A stretch of DNA of 64,000 bases from Helianthus annuus (taxonomy: Eukaryota > Streptophyta > Magnoliopsida > Asterales > Asteraceae): assembly GCF_002127325.2 (NCBI RefSeq), contig NC_035435.2:128565893-128629892 (forward strand), written 5' to 3'. A program made the translations under genes and the position numbers. This document shows, piece by piece, positions 42,165-52,848 of this stretch (position 1 is the first letter of the stretch; the number at the start of each line of letters is the position of its first letter). Under the pieces are notes generated by a model. It was not told the origin of the DNA, searched no databases, and was given only the letters and a program-made list of their open reading frames with translations.

Positions 42165-43599
42165 TATAAATAGGTTCCCTGTTAGGGTTTTACCATTTCT
42201 TTCATTTTCTTCATCTTCTCCGAATTCTTGACTGCATACTATGGCTTCCAAAACCGGCGAGTCTTCATCAGCCTAAGCAAGTTCCGATGCCCTGTTTTGC
42301 AAGTGGGGTACGATATCGTTCAACAATCTTGTGCAAGAGTACGATATCAAACCGGAATGGAATCCGGTTTTACCATCGAAGCAAGATACAACATTTCCGG
42401 TGAAACAGGGCAAAATTACCCTGTTCAGTGATTTCTTCAAGTTCTGCAACTTCCGGTTGCCCATGACCAAGTTTTGTAAGTCCGTTCTTGACGAATACCA
42501 AATTCACATCTCTTAAATGCATCCTTTAGGGTTAGTCAAACTTCGTCACTTCAAATTTGCCTGCATAGCCCTGGGCCATATCCCTGAAATTACAATGTTT
42601 AGGGCTTTTTTCGTTCTTGTGTGGAAATCCCCCTTTTTTACCTTTGATCGACGAGACATTGGTGTGTCTTGTCTGAGGGACATCCCTACTAGTTCCAGGG
42701 ATAAGGATTGGAAGAAGAAGTTCTTCTATATTGATGCCAATGTTATCCCCGGGGTGATGCACTGGAGGGAAATGGGGACCAAGGAGAAATTCAAGGATGA
42801 CGGTCCCCCTGCTGATGCCTACGTCGAGAACGCTCTGTTTAAGAGGTTAAGCCAACTCCCCTCCGAGTGCACGGTGATCCCGGAGGGGGCCCTGGTGATG
42901 GCGGGATGAGTTTGCTATGGCATGATAGCCGGTTGTACCCTGCCTTTCAAAGGCTCGATGAAGGTATTTGTTAATTTGCTTTTAATTTGATTTGTAAATT
43001 GTGCTTGTTTTAATGTGTATGAATCTCAAATAGGTGAATGGAGTCTGTTCGATTTTGTTGATCACCCCCCCCCCCCCCGAAACGTTGCTTTGATGTTCGT
43101 GGACCACGCGGTTGGGGAGCAGGGGCCTGATGTGTTAAAAATTCACATTGACCAGTTTCTGCTTCCCGCCGTACCGGCGGATCTTACTGCTTATGTGTCT
43201 CAGCCTCCCCCCAGCGGGGGGAGCGGTGCTTCCCTTGAGGGAACAAAGAAGCCATCCCAAATAAGGATAACCGGGAAGAAGATTATTACTGCGGGGGCCA
43301 CTGCTTCGCCTGCAGCAGTTAGCATTTCTGCAGCCCCAGAGGGTGCTGCTGTTACTTTCGCCCCCATTGGTTTGGTTAGTCCTAAACAAGTGCCTAAGAG
43401 GCGTAGGATGATGCCCCCTTTGACCGCCTTTCAAGCAATCAAGGCTGCTCATGCCTTACCTGCTGGTAAGTGATTTTATTTGTCAATGTAGGAGTTGGGG
43501 TCCTGTATTCTTGTTCTGAATATCCGATTAGATGCAGGTTCCTTTGCTGAGGCCCAAGTTGGGGGTGGGTCCTCTATGCCTTTATCCTGTGGTGAAATT
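42165..43599 (+). pseudogene. Antisense ORF of element I, truncated copy 1
   Basis: Same gene as 46848-49371 (see there): TATA box 42165-42172, ATG 42241, introns 42964-43033 and 43466-43537. It is cut at 43599 by the inverted junction, so the coiled-coil half is missing. It shares the two nonsense codons (42274, 42514) and the one-base frameshift near 42905 with copy 2, so the decay predates the duplication. Confidence 0.8.
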
Positions 43600-43755
43600 C
43601 TTTAGCAAGGTTGGCTGTTAAACGCTTCACCACAGGATAAAGGCATAGAGGACCCACCCCCAACTTGGGCCTCAGCAAAGGAACCTGCATCTAATCGGAT
43701 ATTCAGAACAAGAATACAGGACCCCAACTCCTACATTGACAAATAAAATCACTTA
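43467..43755. repeat. Fold-back junction between the two duplication copies
   Basis: A perfect 130-bp inverted repeat: left arm 43467-43596, right arm 43626-43755. The 29-bp spacer and its edges (43598-43629) are the reverse complement of 48578-48609. Junction overlaps are TT (43598-43599), TTCA (43626-43629) and CTTA (43752-43755). This is the pattern of serial template switching, or of a chimeric read. Confidence 0.92.
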
Positions 43756-44287
43756 GATATTTAAAGGCTGCTCCCGTAAAAGGACTACTGTTTAAAAGAA
43801 ATTACTCTTTTGAATTAACTGCATTTGCAGATTCTGATTGGGCTAAATGTATAGCTTCTAGGAAGTCAGTCACTGGTTTTTGTGTGTTCTTGGGTAACTG
43901 TTTAATTTCTAGGAAAAGTAAAAAACAAACGACCGTGTCGCGGTCTTCAGTTCAGGCTGAATATAGGGCTATGTGTGCTGCTGCATGCGAAGTCGTTTGG
44001 CTTAAAACTTGTTAAGGGAGTTACAGGTCTTTGTTACACTTCCTGTAAAACTGTTTTGTGATAATAATGTTGCAGTATCTATTGCAGCGAATCCAGTTTT
44101 TCATGACCGATCCAAGCATTTTGAGCTTGATTTGTATTTTTTAAGAGATTACATTTCTAAAGGCATTATAAAATGTGTGAGCGTTAAATCTGACGAACAA
44201 CTAGCTAATTTATTTACAAAAGGAGTGTTGGTTAAAACACATCACTTTTTATGTAAAGAGTTAATGTTGTTCAATCTGTTCAGCTAA
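43752..44287 (+). pseudogene. Element G RNase H, copy 2
   Basis: Same sequence as 39069-39604, starting abruptly at the fold-back junction without the RT before it. A pure duplicate, with the same frameshift and stop. Confidence 0.85.
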
Positions 44288-44303
44288 AGGAATTGTGAGG
44301 GGG

Positions 44304-44846
44304 TGTTAAAATAATATAACAGTTTATAATTCTTAATTCCTTAGACTTAATAATTTGTCTAACTTAGTTTGTTTTGTCATTTGCATGTTATATTAACCTG
44401 GGCTTGGAGTATTGGATGGCTCCTTGGCAGAATAGTTAAGTTGGGCTTGGAGACAGAATACATGAAAAGGTCTGTGGGCTTAGTGGACGGTTGCAACGAG
44501 TTATTCATATCTAGGTTATCTGGATTTGGTTATAACGAGTCTATACCGGGGTAGCTATATAAAGCTTTGAACCCAGATCTCATACCAGTATCTGAAATAT
44601 TTTCTTTCTCTCGTTTGTTCTCTCTCTTTAGGCGATCTTGGGTTTCGTACTTTGAGTCTTTTTGATTCACTGTTGTTTTGATTCTTGTGTTCATTTGTGT
44701 TGATCATTATGTTGATGATCATCTGAGAGTTCGAGAGTGTTGTTTCTCAGTTCAAGTTGTATGTCTGAATACTCAGTTTCTAGGGTTGAATAAATCTTCT
44801 GCTTTGGGTATTTTCCGATTATACTGTTGATACCGTTGTTTTTACA
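44304..44846 (+). repeat. Element G 3' LTR, copy 2
   Basis: 543 bp, the duplicate of 39621-40163, with the same polypurine tract before it and CATTC after it. Confidence 0.9.
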
Positions 44847-45039
44847 CATTCCATTACCCCATGTTTAGAGTACGCAACCTTAAAACATTTAACACTGGCA
44901 TTTATGAATCATCAATGCATTACAACACATAATATACATGAAACATTCCTTCACGAGTATAATAATATTTCGAAAATACCATCAAGATCATCAGGAGGAA
45001 GTTATAGCAATTAAACGACCCATACATTTATCACATACG

Positions 45040-45268
45040 CCCATGGCTTTATAGCCTAGTGGCATCTTTGGGGTAGGACAAGGCTTTGAGACTAATAGGT
45101 CCTAGGTTCGATTGCCACAATGGGGTTTTTCCCATATTTATTGGGTTTCCTCCTGAATTGGTGTATAGGCATTATGCCTATTGGAGAAGGATATGATTGG
45201 GTGGTTCTGCTGGTGGTACGATGATACTCCAGTAGTCCGTCAGTGATCCAAATTTGTCGTTCAAAGAA
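45040..45268 (+). mobile_element. SINE, copy 2
   Basis: Duplicate of the SINE at 40357-40585, with the same flanking 18-bp repeats (45022-45039, 45269-45286) and the same A and B boxes. It was copied with the block and did not insert independently. Confidence 0.85.
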
Positions 45269-45355
45269 ATACATTTATCACATACGACGTCAAATTGAAA
45301 ACATGTAAACCGAAACCCTAGATTTCGTAATCCTTAGATTCAGTAAAGAAAATAC

Positions 45356-45508
45356 CTTGAAAACAGAGTGTTTGACAAATTCTTCAAGTTTGGGAGTGAG
45401 TTGATACCATAGCTTCCTTTGGTACAGGTCAGCCAGCGTATTGCACCAATCGAGAAGCACCGGATGATCAGTTCGAAGAGATTCTAGGAACTGAAGAGTA
45501 GCCATCAT
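45356..45508 (-). pseudogene. RPN9: RPN9 exon 1, copy 2
   Basis: Identical to 40673-40825, including the donor site. Upstream of this copy is the full-length element I. If the RPN9 gene is real and continues to the left, transcription from this copy would have to cross copy 1 and the whole nest, so at most one of the two exons can be the functional first exon. Without the remaining exons both are listed as partial. Confidence 0.78.
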
Positions 45509-46157
45509 CGACTGATACCCAACGACGATTTGAAGGGAGAATTTGGAAGCAGAATTGGATTAGGTTTGGGGATCGATTCTAACTTCTAATAACTGATTAT
45601 GATTTTCAAATGGTGTTTGGGAGCGATTCTGTAACTGATTAACGGTTTTGGGGATCGATTTTCAAAAACCGATGCCCATCCTTTTATTTTTAGACAAGAA
45701 GCCGTTATTACGTTTTCTTCCTTTATGTTTATTTTAACAAGAATTTTGATCCGTGTCACGCGCTATGGCGGCAAAGTTGTGTTTGTAACCTTGTTATACG
45801 CGTAACGAACATGACATTGCGCATTATTTACTTTGTTACAGACGTTACGTTCGTGACATTAACGTCATTAAACATAGATAAAAAAAAGTATGCCTCGAAC
45901 GTTGAGGTGTAAATTTGTAAAAGTAATTTTTAGATAGTGGTTTTGTGGTTTGGTATAGATGAAAAAAAAGTATAATGATGTGTCGTGCGTTATAGTTTAT
46001 TCCAACGAGTTCTAGTTGACCTAACAATCTCATGTAAATATTGACCAATTAAGGATTATGTTCAATACAAGTTTTGAAGTCTCTAATTCTAAAAGTTTAT
46101 TCTATTGAGTTCTAGTTGACCTAATAATCTCATGTAATCTTGACCAATTAAGGATTA
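45509..46157 (-). promoter_or_regulatory. Upstream region of RPN9 exon 1, copy 2
   Basis: Duplicate of 40826-41474 with the same two-copy repeat. It ends in GATTA, the target-site duplication of element I. Confidence 0.5.
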
Positions 46158-46601
46158 TGAAGAAACACTGACCTGAACGGTAGGCTCCGACTAGGACTTC
46201 AACTCTTGGCAATCCGAACTACTAACTGCAAAACAGAACACCGTTAGGACTCGTTACAGGAATGGGGTTATTCCTGTAACCACCCTCCGGCATGAGAATA
46301 AGTCTCGATTTGGGAGTAAGAAAATATTTGTACAGAGAGAGAGAGAGTAAACGAGAGCAGAAGATGCATACCTTTGATGTTTACCTCTATTTATAGTTTA
46401 CTATTAGGGTTTCCTCTAACTTAGGATGAACTCCAATAAGTTAGGGATTTGAATGATCTTCCCAAAAGATTGGGGATTCAGTTACGTGGTTTTACCATGC
46501 AGAATAGAAGATTCTAGAATAAACGTGTATAATTATATATTTATAATAAAATAATAGGTAATGACCGGTTCGGGTTAGCCGCTCCGGGTCATACCTCGTC
46601 A
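46158..46601 (-). repeat. Element I 3' LTR
   Basis: 444 bp; the same sequence as 41475-41918. The polypurine tract (minus AATGGGGGGACA) is 46602-46613. Confidence 0.93.
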
Positions 46602-46847
46602 TGTCCCCCCATTCCGAAGTTATGAAATGAAATTCATGAGATCGGACTAAAAAAGGAAAAAGTCAAAATACCCCCTTTGAGTGCAAGTTTCTCGAGTGGG
46701 AGTACCGTTACTTTTTTGAAAAATGGCGGCGATGTGAAAGGGTCTGACAGTTAAGTCATCTTTAGGATGACAGTTGTACATGCCCTGTCTTGACATGCGT
46801 TCCCATCCGTTTGCCTTTTTGAATTCGAAAGGTTGTTATCCCTTTCC

Positions 46848-46855
46848 TATAAATA
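46848..46855 (+). promoter_or_regulatory. TATA box of the antisense gene in I
   Basis: TATAAATA within CCTATAAATAGG on the plus strand, opposite to the element's own transcription. The first ATG follows 69 bp after the box (46924), a normal distance for a short 5' UTR. The sequence between is pyrimidine-rich (TTTCTTTCATTTTCTTC), typical of plant 5' UTRs. The duplicate is at 42165-42172. Confidence 0.7.
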
Positions 46856-46923
46856 GGTTCCCTGTTAGGGTTTTACCATTTCTTTCATTTTCTTCATCTT
46901 CTCCGAATTCTTGACTGCATACT

Positions 46924-49371
46924 ATGGCTTCCAAAACCGGCGAGTCTTCATCAGCCTAAGCAAGTTCCGATGCCCTGTTTTGCAAGTGGGGTACGATATC
47001 GTTCAACAATCTTGTGCAAGAGTACGATATCAAACCGGAATGGAATCCGGTTTTACCATCGAAGCAAGATACAACATTTCCGGTGAAACAGGGCAAAATT
47101 ACCCTGTTCAGTGATTTCTTCAAGTTCTGCAACTTCCGGTTGCCCATGACCAAGTTTTGTAAGTCCGTTCTTGACGAATACCAAATTCACATCTCTTAAA
47201 TGCATCCTTTAGGGTTAGTCAAACTTCGTCACTTCAAATTTGCCTGCATAGCCCTGGGCCATATCCCTGAAATTACAATGTTTAGGGCTTTTTTCGTTCT
47301 TGTGTGGAAATCCCCCTTTTTTACCTTTGATCGACGAGACATTGGTGTGTCTTGTCTGAGGGACATCCCTACTAGTTCCAGGGATAAGGATTGGAAGAAG
47401 AAGTTCTTCTATATTGATGCCAATGTTATCCCCGGGGTGATGCACTGGAGGGAAATGGGGACCAAGGAGAAATTCAAGGATGACGGTCCCCCTGCTGATG
47501 CCTACGTCGAGAACGCTCTGTTTAAGAGGTTAAGCCAACTCCCCTCCGAGTGCACGGTGATCCCGGAGGGGGCCCTGGTGATGGCGGGATGAGTTTGCTA
47601 TGGCATGATAGCCGGTTGTACCCTGCCTTTCAAAGGCTCGATGAAGGTATTTGTTAATTTGCTTTTAATTTGATTTGTAAATTGTGCTTGTTTTAATGTG
47701 TATGAATCTCAAATAGGTGAATGGAGTCTGTTCGATTTTGTTGATCACCCCCCCCCCCGAAACGTTGCTTTGATGTTCGTGGACCACGCGGTTGGGGAGC
47801 AGGGGCCTGATGTGTTAAAAATTCACATTGACCAGTTTCTGCTTCCCGCCGTACCGGCGGATCTTACTGCTTATGTGTCTCAGCCTCCCCCCAGCGGGGG
47901 GAGCGGTGCTTCCCTTGAGGGAACAAAGAAGCCATCCCAAATAAGGATAACCGGGAAGAAGATTATTACTGCGGGGGCCACTGCTTCGCCTGCAGCAGTT
48001 AGCATTTCTGCAGCCCCGGAGGGTGCTGCTGTTACTTTCGCCCCCATTGGTTTGGTTAGTCCTAAACAAGTGCCTAAGAGGCGTAGGATGATGCCCCCTT
48101 TGACCGCCTTTCAAGCAATCAAGGCTGCTCATGCCTTACCTGCTGGTAAGTGATTTTATTTGTCAATGTAGGAGTTGGGGTCCTGTATTCTTGTTCTGAA
48201 TATCCGATTAGATGCAGGTTCCTTTGCTGAGGCCCAAGTTGGGGGTGGGTCCTCTATGCCTTTATCCTGTGGTGAAATTTTCCCCCCAGTGGTTCATCAC
48301 TGGGTTGAGCGAGCATACCCCCCGGCTGAATCAGCCTATGTAGAGGGGTTAGATAATGAGAACCTGATGAACGCGACGATGGTGGATGCTGTCAGTCAAC
48401 CCTGTAGGTTGGCAGAAATCCGGCGTCGGTGGGTGCATGATAACAATGAGCTTCACCAGGCGCGGATTACCATTCAGGAGCTTATGGATGAAAAGTATCG
48501 CTTGGAAAGCCAACTCCAGGCTGCTGGTCTCCGGGAGAGTCGGTTTGTCTCTGAGAAAAGCAAGGTTGAGGATGATCTGAAGCGTTTAACAGCCAACCTT
48601 GCTAAAGAAAGGGTGATATGGGCCCGCGATGTAGCGGAGAAAGATCGCATCCTTTCCCATGCCAAGGCTGTTCAAGAAGAGTTGGAACGTAAAGCCGTCA
48701 GTGAGGCTCAAAAGTGAGGTCCGAGTTAACTGCTGAAGTGGAAAGGTTCCGTATTGACACCGATTTTGTTTATCAGGTGCAAGAGCGATAGCAAAGTCTG
48801 ACCATGGAGTTAGAGGCATCCAATGCCAAAGCCCAAGCCAAAAAATTTGAATTGGAAGAGCGGGAGGAACAGCTTAGGAAGCTGCAGCAGGTGTGTGACT
48901 CCCACGTTTCAGAGAAGAATCAGCTTGTTTAATTTTCATCCGCCCAACAGGCGCGTCTTAAAGAGGCGGAGAGTGCCTTGGACCAATCCAACGCCGAAGT
49001 CGATAGCCTGACCAGCCGCTTGGCTGGTTTGCAGGGTGATAGGAACTGGTTGATATCCCATGGCTTGGTTGGTGCGTTTGAGTATCTTTGTCAATCAGAG
49101 TCCTTTGTTACTCTCCTGGACCGCCGCGTACAAGTCCGGGCACCATGATAGCGTCTACGAGGGTTATGTTAGTTGCCAACAAACAGGTAAGATCACTCCC
49201 GAGTTCCAGGAGAGGGGAGGCAAACTAACAGCAGAGATGGGAGATGCACTTGATGCAGCTTACAGTGACCCGCTGCCCGCGTACGCTGAGTTGGTTGACA
49301 AGGTGGCTGAAGACAGCGTGGATTCTTTACGCCATATGCTGGAATTGGCAGAAGAATCTGGGGAGGAATGA
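46924..49371 (+). pseudogene. Antisense ORF of Tat element I (putative gypsy-type transposon protein)
   Basis: Plus-strand gene in the 3' region of a minus-strand element. It starts MASKTGESSSA. The following text (ITLFSDFFKFCNFRLPMTKF, RHFKFACIALGHIPEITMFR, KKKFFYIDANVIPG) belongs to the plant domain catalogued as putative gypsy-type transposon (PF04195 as I recall). Introns with GT-AG ends are 47647-47716 and 48146-48217; removing them keeps the flanking codons in one frame. The C-terminal half (48218-48717 on) is a long coiled coil and ends with KITPEFQERGGKLTAEMGDA and a stop at 49371. Damage: nonsense codons at 46957 and 47197, a one-base frameshift near 47588, and several stops between 48715 and 49150. 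The molecular role of this family is unknown. Confidence 0.82.
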
Positions 49372-49624
49372 GTGTTTGCTTGTTTTGTCTTTTCACTATT
49401 CCTTAGATATTTTTGTAAAAACAATATTTTGTCTTTGTTGGGGTGCGTGTAAGCACCCAATTTGTGTCAAACAATTAATGAAATTATCATGATGACGCCG
49501 CCGTTTTGCTAATAGTGGCGATTTGACATGTAATGATGCCACGTTATTAGTTGTGCTTTCGTCATGGTCGTCACTTTGTTAATTTGTCTATAAATTGACT
49601 TTTACTTTTTACCGTATTTGGTAG

Positions 49625-50097
49625 ATGTATACAATGAGTAGCAAACGCCATCTCCGGAAAGTTTTTGACACACTACGAACCCTGGACGTGGCTGAAACCA
49701 TGGTCCGTCTTCGGGATGAGATGCCAGGGAAGACAATGGAGTTTCAGGAGGTAGACTCCGTTAGTACAGTGTTTGGTTTTGACATTTCTGGCAAAGGTGT
49801 GGGAGATCAAGGTCCTTCTTTTGCCGGAGTCAAGTCCGATAGGGCTGCTGTGCCTCTGACAGCGGATGCCCTAATACAAGCCTTTCCTTCCGAGTGTTTA
49901 CGTCGATGCAGAGTGGTGTATGAACGACGTTGAAGTGGTCGTCAATGACCAAGTCTTATTGACGATTGGAAGATGGTAGCTTCTCCGGCAGGTGGGGGGA
50001 TGATGACAACCTGATCATTGACCCCCATCCTTTGGAGTGGTACAGCGAAGCATTGCACACCCCTGCAGAGGTGCTAGCAATGTTCCCCGATGTGTAG
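49625..50097 (+). pseudogene. Second small plus-strand ORF of element I, unknown
   Basis: The frame 49625-49933 gives MSSKRHLRKVFDTLRTLDVA and LTADALIQAFPSECLRR. After a break near 49935, text such as LEWYSEALHTPAEVLAMFPD runs to a stop at about 50097. I do not recognise the protein. It follows the antisense gene by 250 bp (no gene seen at 49372-49624, which has a T-rich region) and precedes the end of pol on the other strand. It could be a separate exon set or a second antisense gene. The composition looks coding, so I keep it with low confidence. Confidence 0.4.
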
Positions 50098-50337
50098 ATA
50101 AGTAGAACATGTTCGTTTTTTGGTATTCCCATATGTTGGTGTTTGACAACAGGGACAAGTACTTGGTTTTGTAAGATAGTTGAATGTATTATTACCAAAA
50201 TACCTATCTTTTGTAGTGGTTAATGTATCTATTACCAAGATACCCACTCTTAGCGCTGTATAGTTTTGGTCATCTGACTTATATATGAAAAATATTTCGT
50301 GTCACTTGTTCAAAAAAGAAAATAGTCAAACCTGCCA

Positions 50338-50988
50338 TTAGGGGCGGAAGTCTACATGTAACATTTTTTCAAACTGAGCAGCGTTCCAGCTACGTGGAAC
50401 CGTTGTGCCATCGAACCTGGATAGGCGGTAAGCCCCTTTGCCTAAGTCTTCTTGGATTATGTAGGGGCCTTCCCAGTTGGGTCCCAGCTTGCTTGAAGGT
50501 TCTGCTCTACTGGCCTCGTTATCCCGCATGACGTACTCGCCCTACTTGAAGGTTTGCTGAGCCACGCGTTGATTATAATACCTCTCTAAGGTTTTCTTGT
50601 ATTTTGCCTCGCTAATGGCGGTTGCTTCGCGCCGTTCTTCCAGGAGGTCCAGGCCTTCCCGTAGGAGCCTGTCATTGTCATCATCAGTTGTTAGGCGCCT
50701 TAGCGAAGGTAGCCCAACTTCCGCAGGTATCATTACCTCTGCGCCATAAGTTAGGCTGAAAGGGGTTTCGTTGTTGCTTGTCTTGGAAATAGTTCGATGT
50801 GCCCAGAGGACGTTTGACAATTCTTCCACACAGGAGCTTCCTTCGTATCCTAACCTTCTTTTAATTCCATCCAGCAGACTCCTATTTGCCCTTTCCACTT
50901 GGCCGATTCCTTGGGGGTGTGCAACCGATGTGAAGATTTGTTGAATATGTAGCTCGGCACACCAATGTTGTAGGACTTTGTCTGTGAA
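50338..50988 (-). pseudogene. Element I integrase C-terminal part
   Basis: Minus-strand continuation of pol after a TAA at 50989. It holds the catalytic glutamate region (just before ERANRSLLDGIKRRLGYEG), AHRTISKTSNNETPFSLTYG and a C-terminal module (KLGPNWEGPYIIQEDLGKGA). Stops separate it into two frames, 50542-50898 and 50338-50529. No chromodomain is present, in line with the Tat group. Confidence 0.83.
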
Positions 50989-52848
50989 TTATGTTCCATT
51001 GTCGCTCACAAGATATAGCGGCAGTCCAATTCGGCAGACGATATGTTCCCATAGGAATTTCTTGGCATTTTCAGCAGTTATCTTAGCCAATGGTTTTGCT
51101 TCGACCGACTTGGTGAAATAATCGATTGCCACGATTAAATATTTTAGTTTCCCTGGGGCCAGAGGGAATGGTCCCACGATATCCACCGCCCATTTTTGAA
51201 AAGGCCATGCTGCCGTAACGGGAACCAAGTTGTTCTTAGGGCGGAGTGTCAGTGGATCATACTTTTGACAGCTGCGGCATTTTCTGAGTTTGCCTACCGC
51301 AACTTCATGCATCCCGGGCCAGTAGTACCCAGCGTTTTGGATTTTAATAATGACTGCCCGGGGTCCGGCGTGAATGCCACATATACCGGCATGTATTTCT
51401 TGGATCAAGTACTTAGCTTCCGATGGGGATACACATCGTGATAGTGGTCCCAAATACGACTTCCTGTATAGGACGCCGTTGTTTACCTCATATTGTAACG
51501 CCTTTGTTTGTATCTTCTGGGCATCGCCTCTAGCGGAGGGTAATTCCCCTTTTGTAAGGAATTTTAAGATGGGAGTATACCAGCAAGGTTCTTCCGTTGT
51601 GATGGCGGATACTTCTCGGGACTCTATGGAAGGTGACTGGAGCGTTTCCACCTTCACTAGCTTTTCCATGCCAGAAGTAGCTAGCTTGCTCAGGGCGTCA
51701 GCTATTTGATTCTTTCCTTGATGGACGTGATTAAGTGTAACGTTATCAAAAGAAGCTATGAGTTCCTTGGTTTTAGCCAAGTACTTTACCATCGTCTCAT
51801 CTTTGGCTTCATAAGTCTCATTCACATGGTTATTGACTAGTAAAGAGTCAACATATGCATCGACCCTTGTTGCTCCCATGGACTGGGCCATTCTCAGACC
51901 CGCTAACAGCGCTTCATAATCTGCTTCGTTGTTGGAGCATTCAAAGTCAAACCGCATGGCGTACATCAATTTTATTTCATCCGGACTTATTAGCATGAGG
52001 CCCGCTCCGGCTCCTTTTCCACTGGAAGACCCGTCTGTGTATAACTTCCAGGTTTGCCTGGCTGTGCTAGATTCGGGTATGTCATTGACCACGGGGTCTT
52101 GTATTACTTCTCCATCAGGAATTTCAGCTAAGAAGTCGGAGATTACCTGCCCCTTGATTGCTGTTCGTTTTCGATATTCAATGTCTAGGGCTCCTAACTC
52201 AATTGCCCATTTAGCTAACCTTCCAGAGATTTTTGGCATGTGTAAAATTTGTTGCAGGGGATAGTTTGTTAAGATTTGCATGCGATGCCCTTGGAAGTAT
52301 CTTCGAAGATGCAGAGTGGCGTGTATTAGTGCAAGTACCAGTTTTTCCAGTGTTGGGTACCGCGTTTCAGGTCCCGCTAGTACCCGACTAATATAGTATA
52401 TGGGCGTTTGTTTGCCATCCCTTTCGACCATGAGTACCACGCTTACAGCCTTGTGGGCTGCCACCAGGTACATCTTCAAAAGTTCCTCCAGGTATGGTGT
52501 TGTCAACGTAGGTAACTTTTCAATGAACCGCTTCATGTCTTGCAAGGCTTCTTCTGCTTCACTGGTCCATTTGAAGTTTTTCTTGTTGAGACAGTCTTTC
52601 AATGTTTTTATGAATGGCAAAGATCTCTCGGCGTGTCTTGCCAAGAACCTGTTTATAGCCACTAAACGCCCACTCAGTGCTTGTGCCTCTTTTAAAGTTC
52701 TGGGGGAGGGCATTTGCGTTATTGTGGTTATTTTTTCTGGGTTGTCTCTAAAGCCGTCCCGGGTGACCACTACCCCCAAGAACTTGCCTTCTTCTACCCC
52801 AAATGAACACATTTTGGGATTTAGCTTAATGTTGTATTCTCTCAACTT
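50989..52848 (-). CDS. Element I RNase H, archaic-type RNase H and integrase N-terminus
   Basis: 618 codons from 52845. Residues 1-60 end the RT. Residues about 120-245 are the ordinary gypsy RNase H, with LTNYPLQQIL where an aspartate is usual, so it is degenerate. Residues 265-390 are a second RNase H of archaic type (WKLYTDGSSSGKGAGAGLML) whose four catalytic acids are present (D271, E307, D333, D383). Then come the HHCC integrase finger (HAGICGIHAG, CRSCQKYDP) and the core with WAVDIVGPF and VSDNGT, where a TAA truncates the protein. Two RNase H domains are diagnostic of Tat elements. Upstream lies the RT with a frameshift near 52848. Confidence 0.88.
   Translation of the reverse strand, partial: KLREYNIKLNPKMCSFGVEEGKFLGVVVTRDGFRDNPEKITTITQMPSPRTLKEAQALSGRLVAINRFLARHAERSLPFIKTLKDCLNKKNFKWTSEAEEALQDMKRFIEKLPTLTTPYLEELLKMYLVAAHKAVSVVLMVERDGKQTPIYYISRVLAGPETRYPTLEKLVLALIHATLHLRRYFQGHRMQILTNYPLQQILHMPKISGRLAKWAIELGALDIEYRKRTAIKGQVISDFLAEIPDGEVIQDPVVNDIPESSTARQTWKLYTDGSSSGKGAGAGLMLISPDEIKLMYAMRFDFECSNNEADYEALLAGLRMAQSMGATRVDAYVDSLLVNNHVNETYEAKDETMVKYLAKTKELIASFDNVTLNHVHQGKNQIADALSKLATSGMEKLVKVETLQSPSIESREVSAITTEEPCWYTPILKFLTKGELPSARGDAQKIQTKALQYEVNNGVLYRKSYLGPLSRCVSPSEAKYLIQEIHAGICGIHAGPRAVIIKIQNAGYYWPGMHEVAVGKLRKCRSCQKYDPLTLRPKNNLVPVTAAWPFQKWAVDIVGPFPLAPGKLKYLIVAIDYFTKSVEAKPLAKITAENAKKFLWEHIVCRIGLPLYLVSDNGT

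Larger units (their letters stand above)
39069..43599 (+). repeat. Direct duplication, copy 1 (4,531 bp)
   Basis: Matches 43752-48279 from CTTAGATATTTAAAGGC to GGTGAAATT. The content is G RNase H and 3' LTR, SINE, RPN9 exon 1 with upstream region, I 3' LTR and most of the antisense ORF. The differences seen are a C14 versus C11 run (43065-43078 against 47748-47758) and A versus G at 43338/48018. All other predicted frames in the two copies are identical. Confidence 0.95.
43752..48279 (+). repeat. Direct duplication, copy 2 (4,528 bp)
   Basis: Second copy of 39069-43599. Here element I continues beyond the copied part to its other LTR, whereas in copy 1 element G continues to its 5' side. Copy 1 is therefore the natural end of G and copy 2 the natural start of I. 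Confidence 0.95.
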
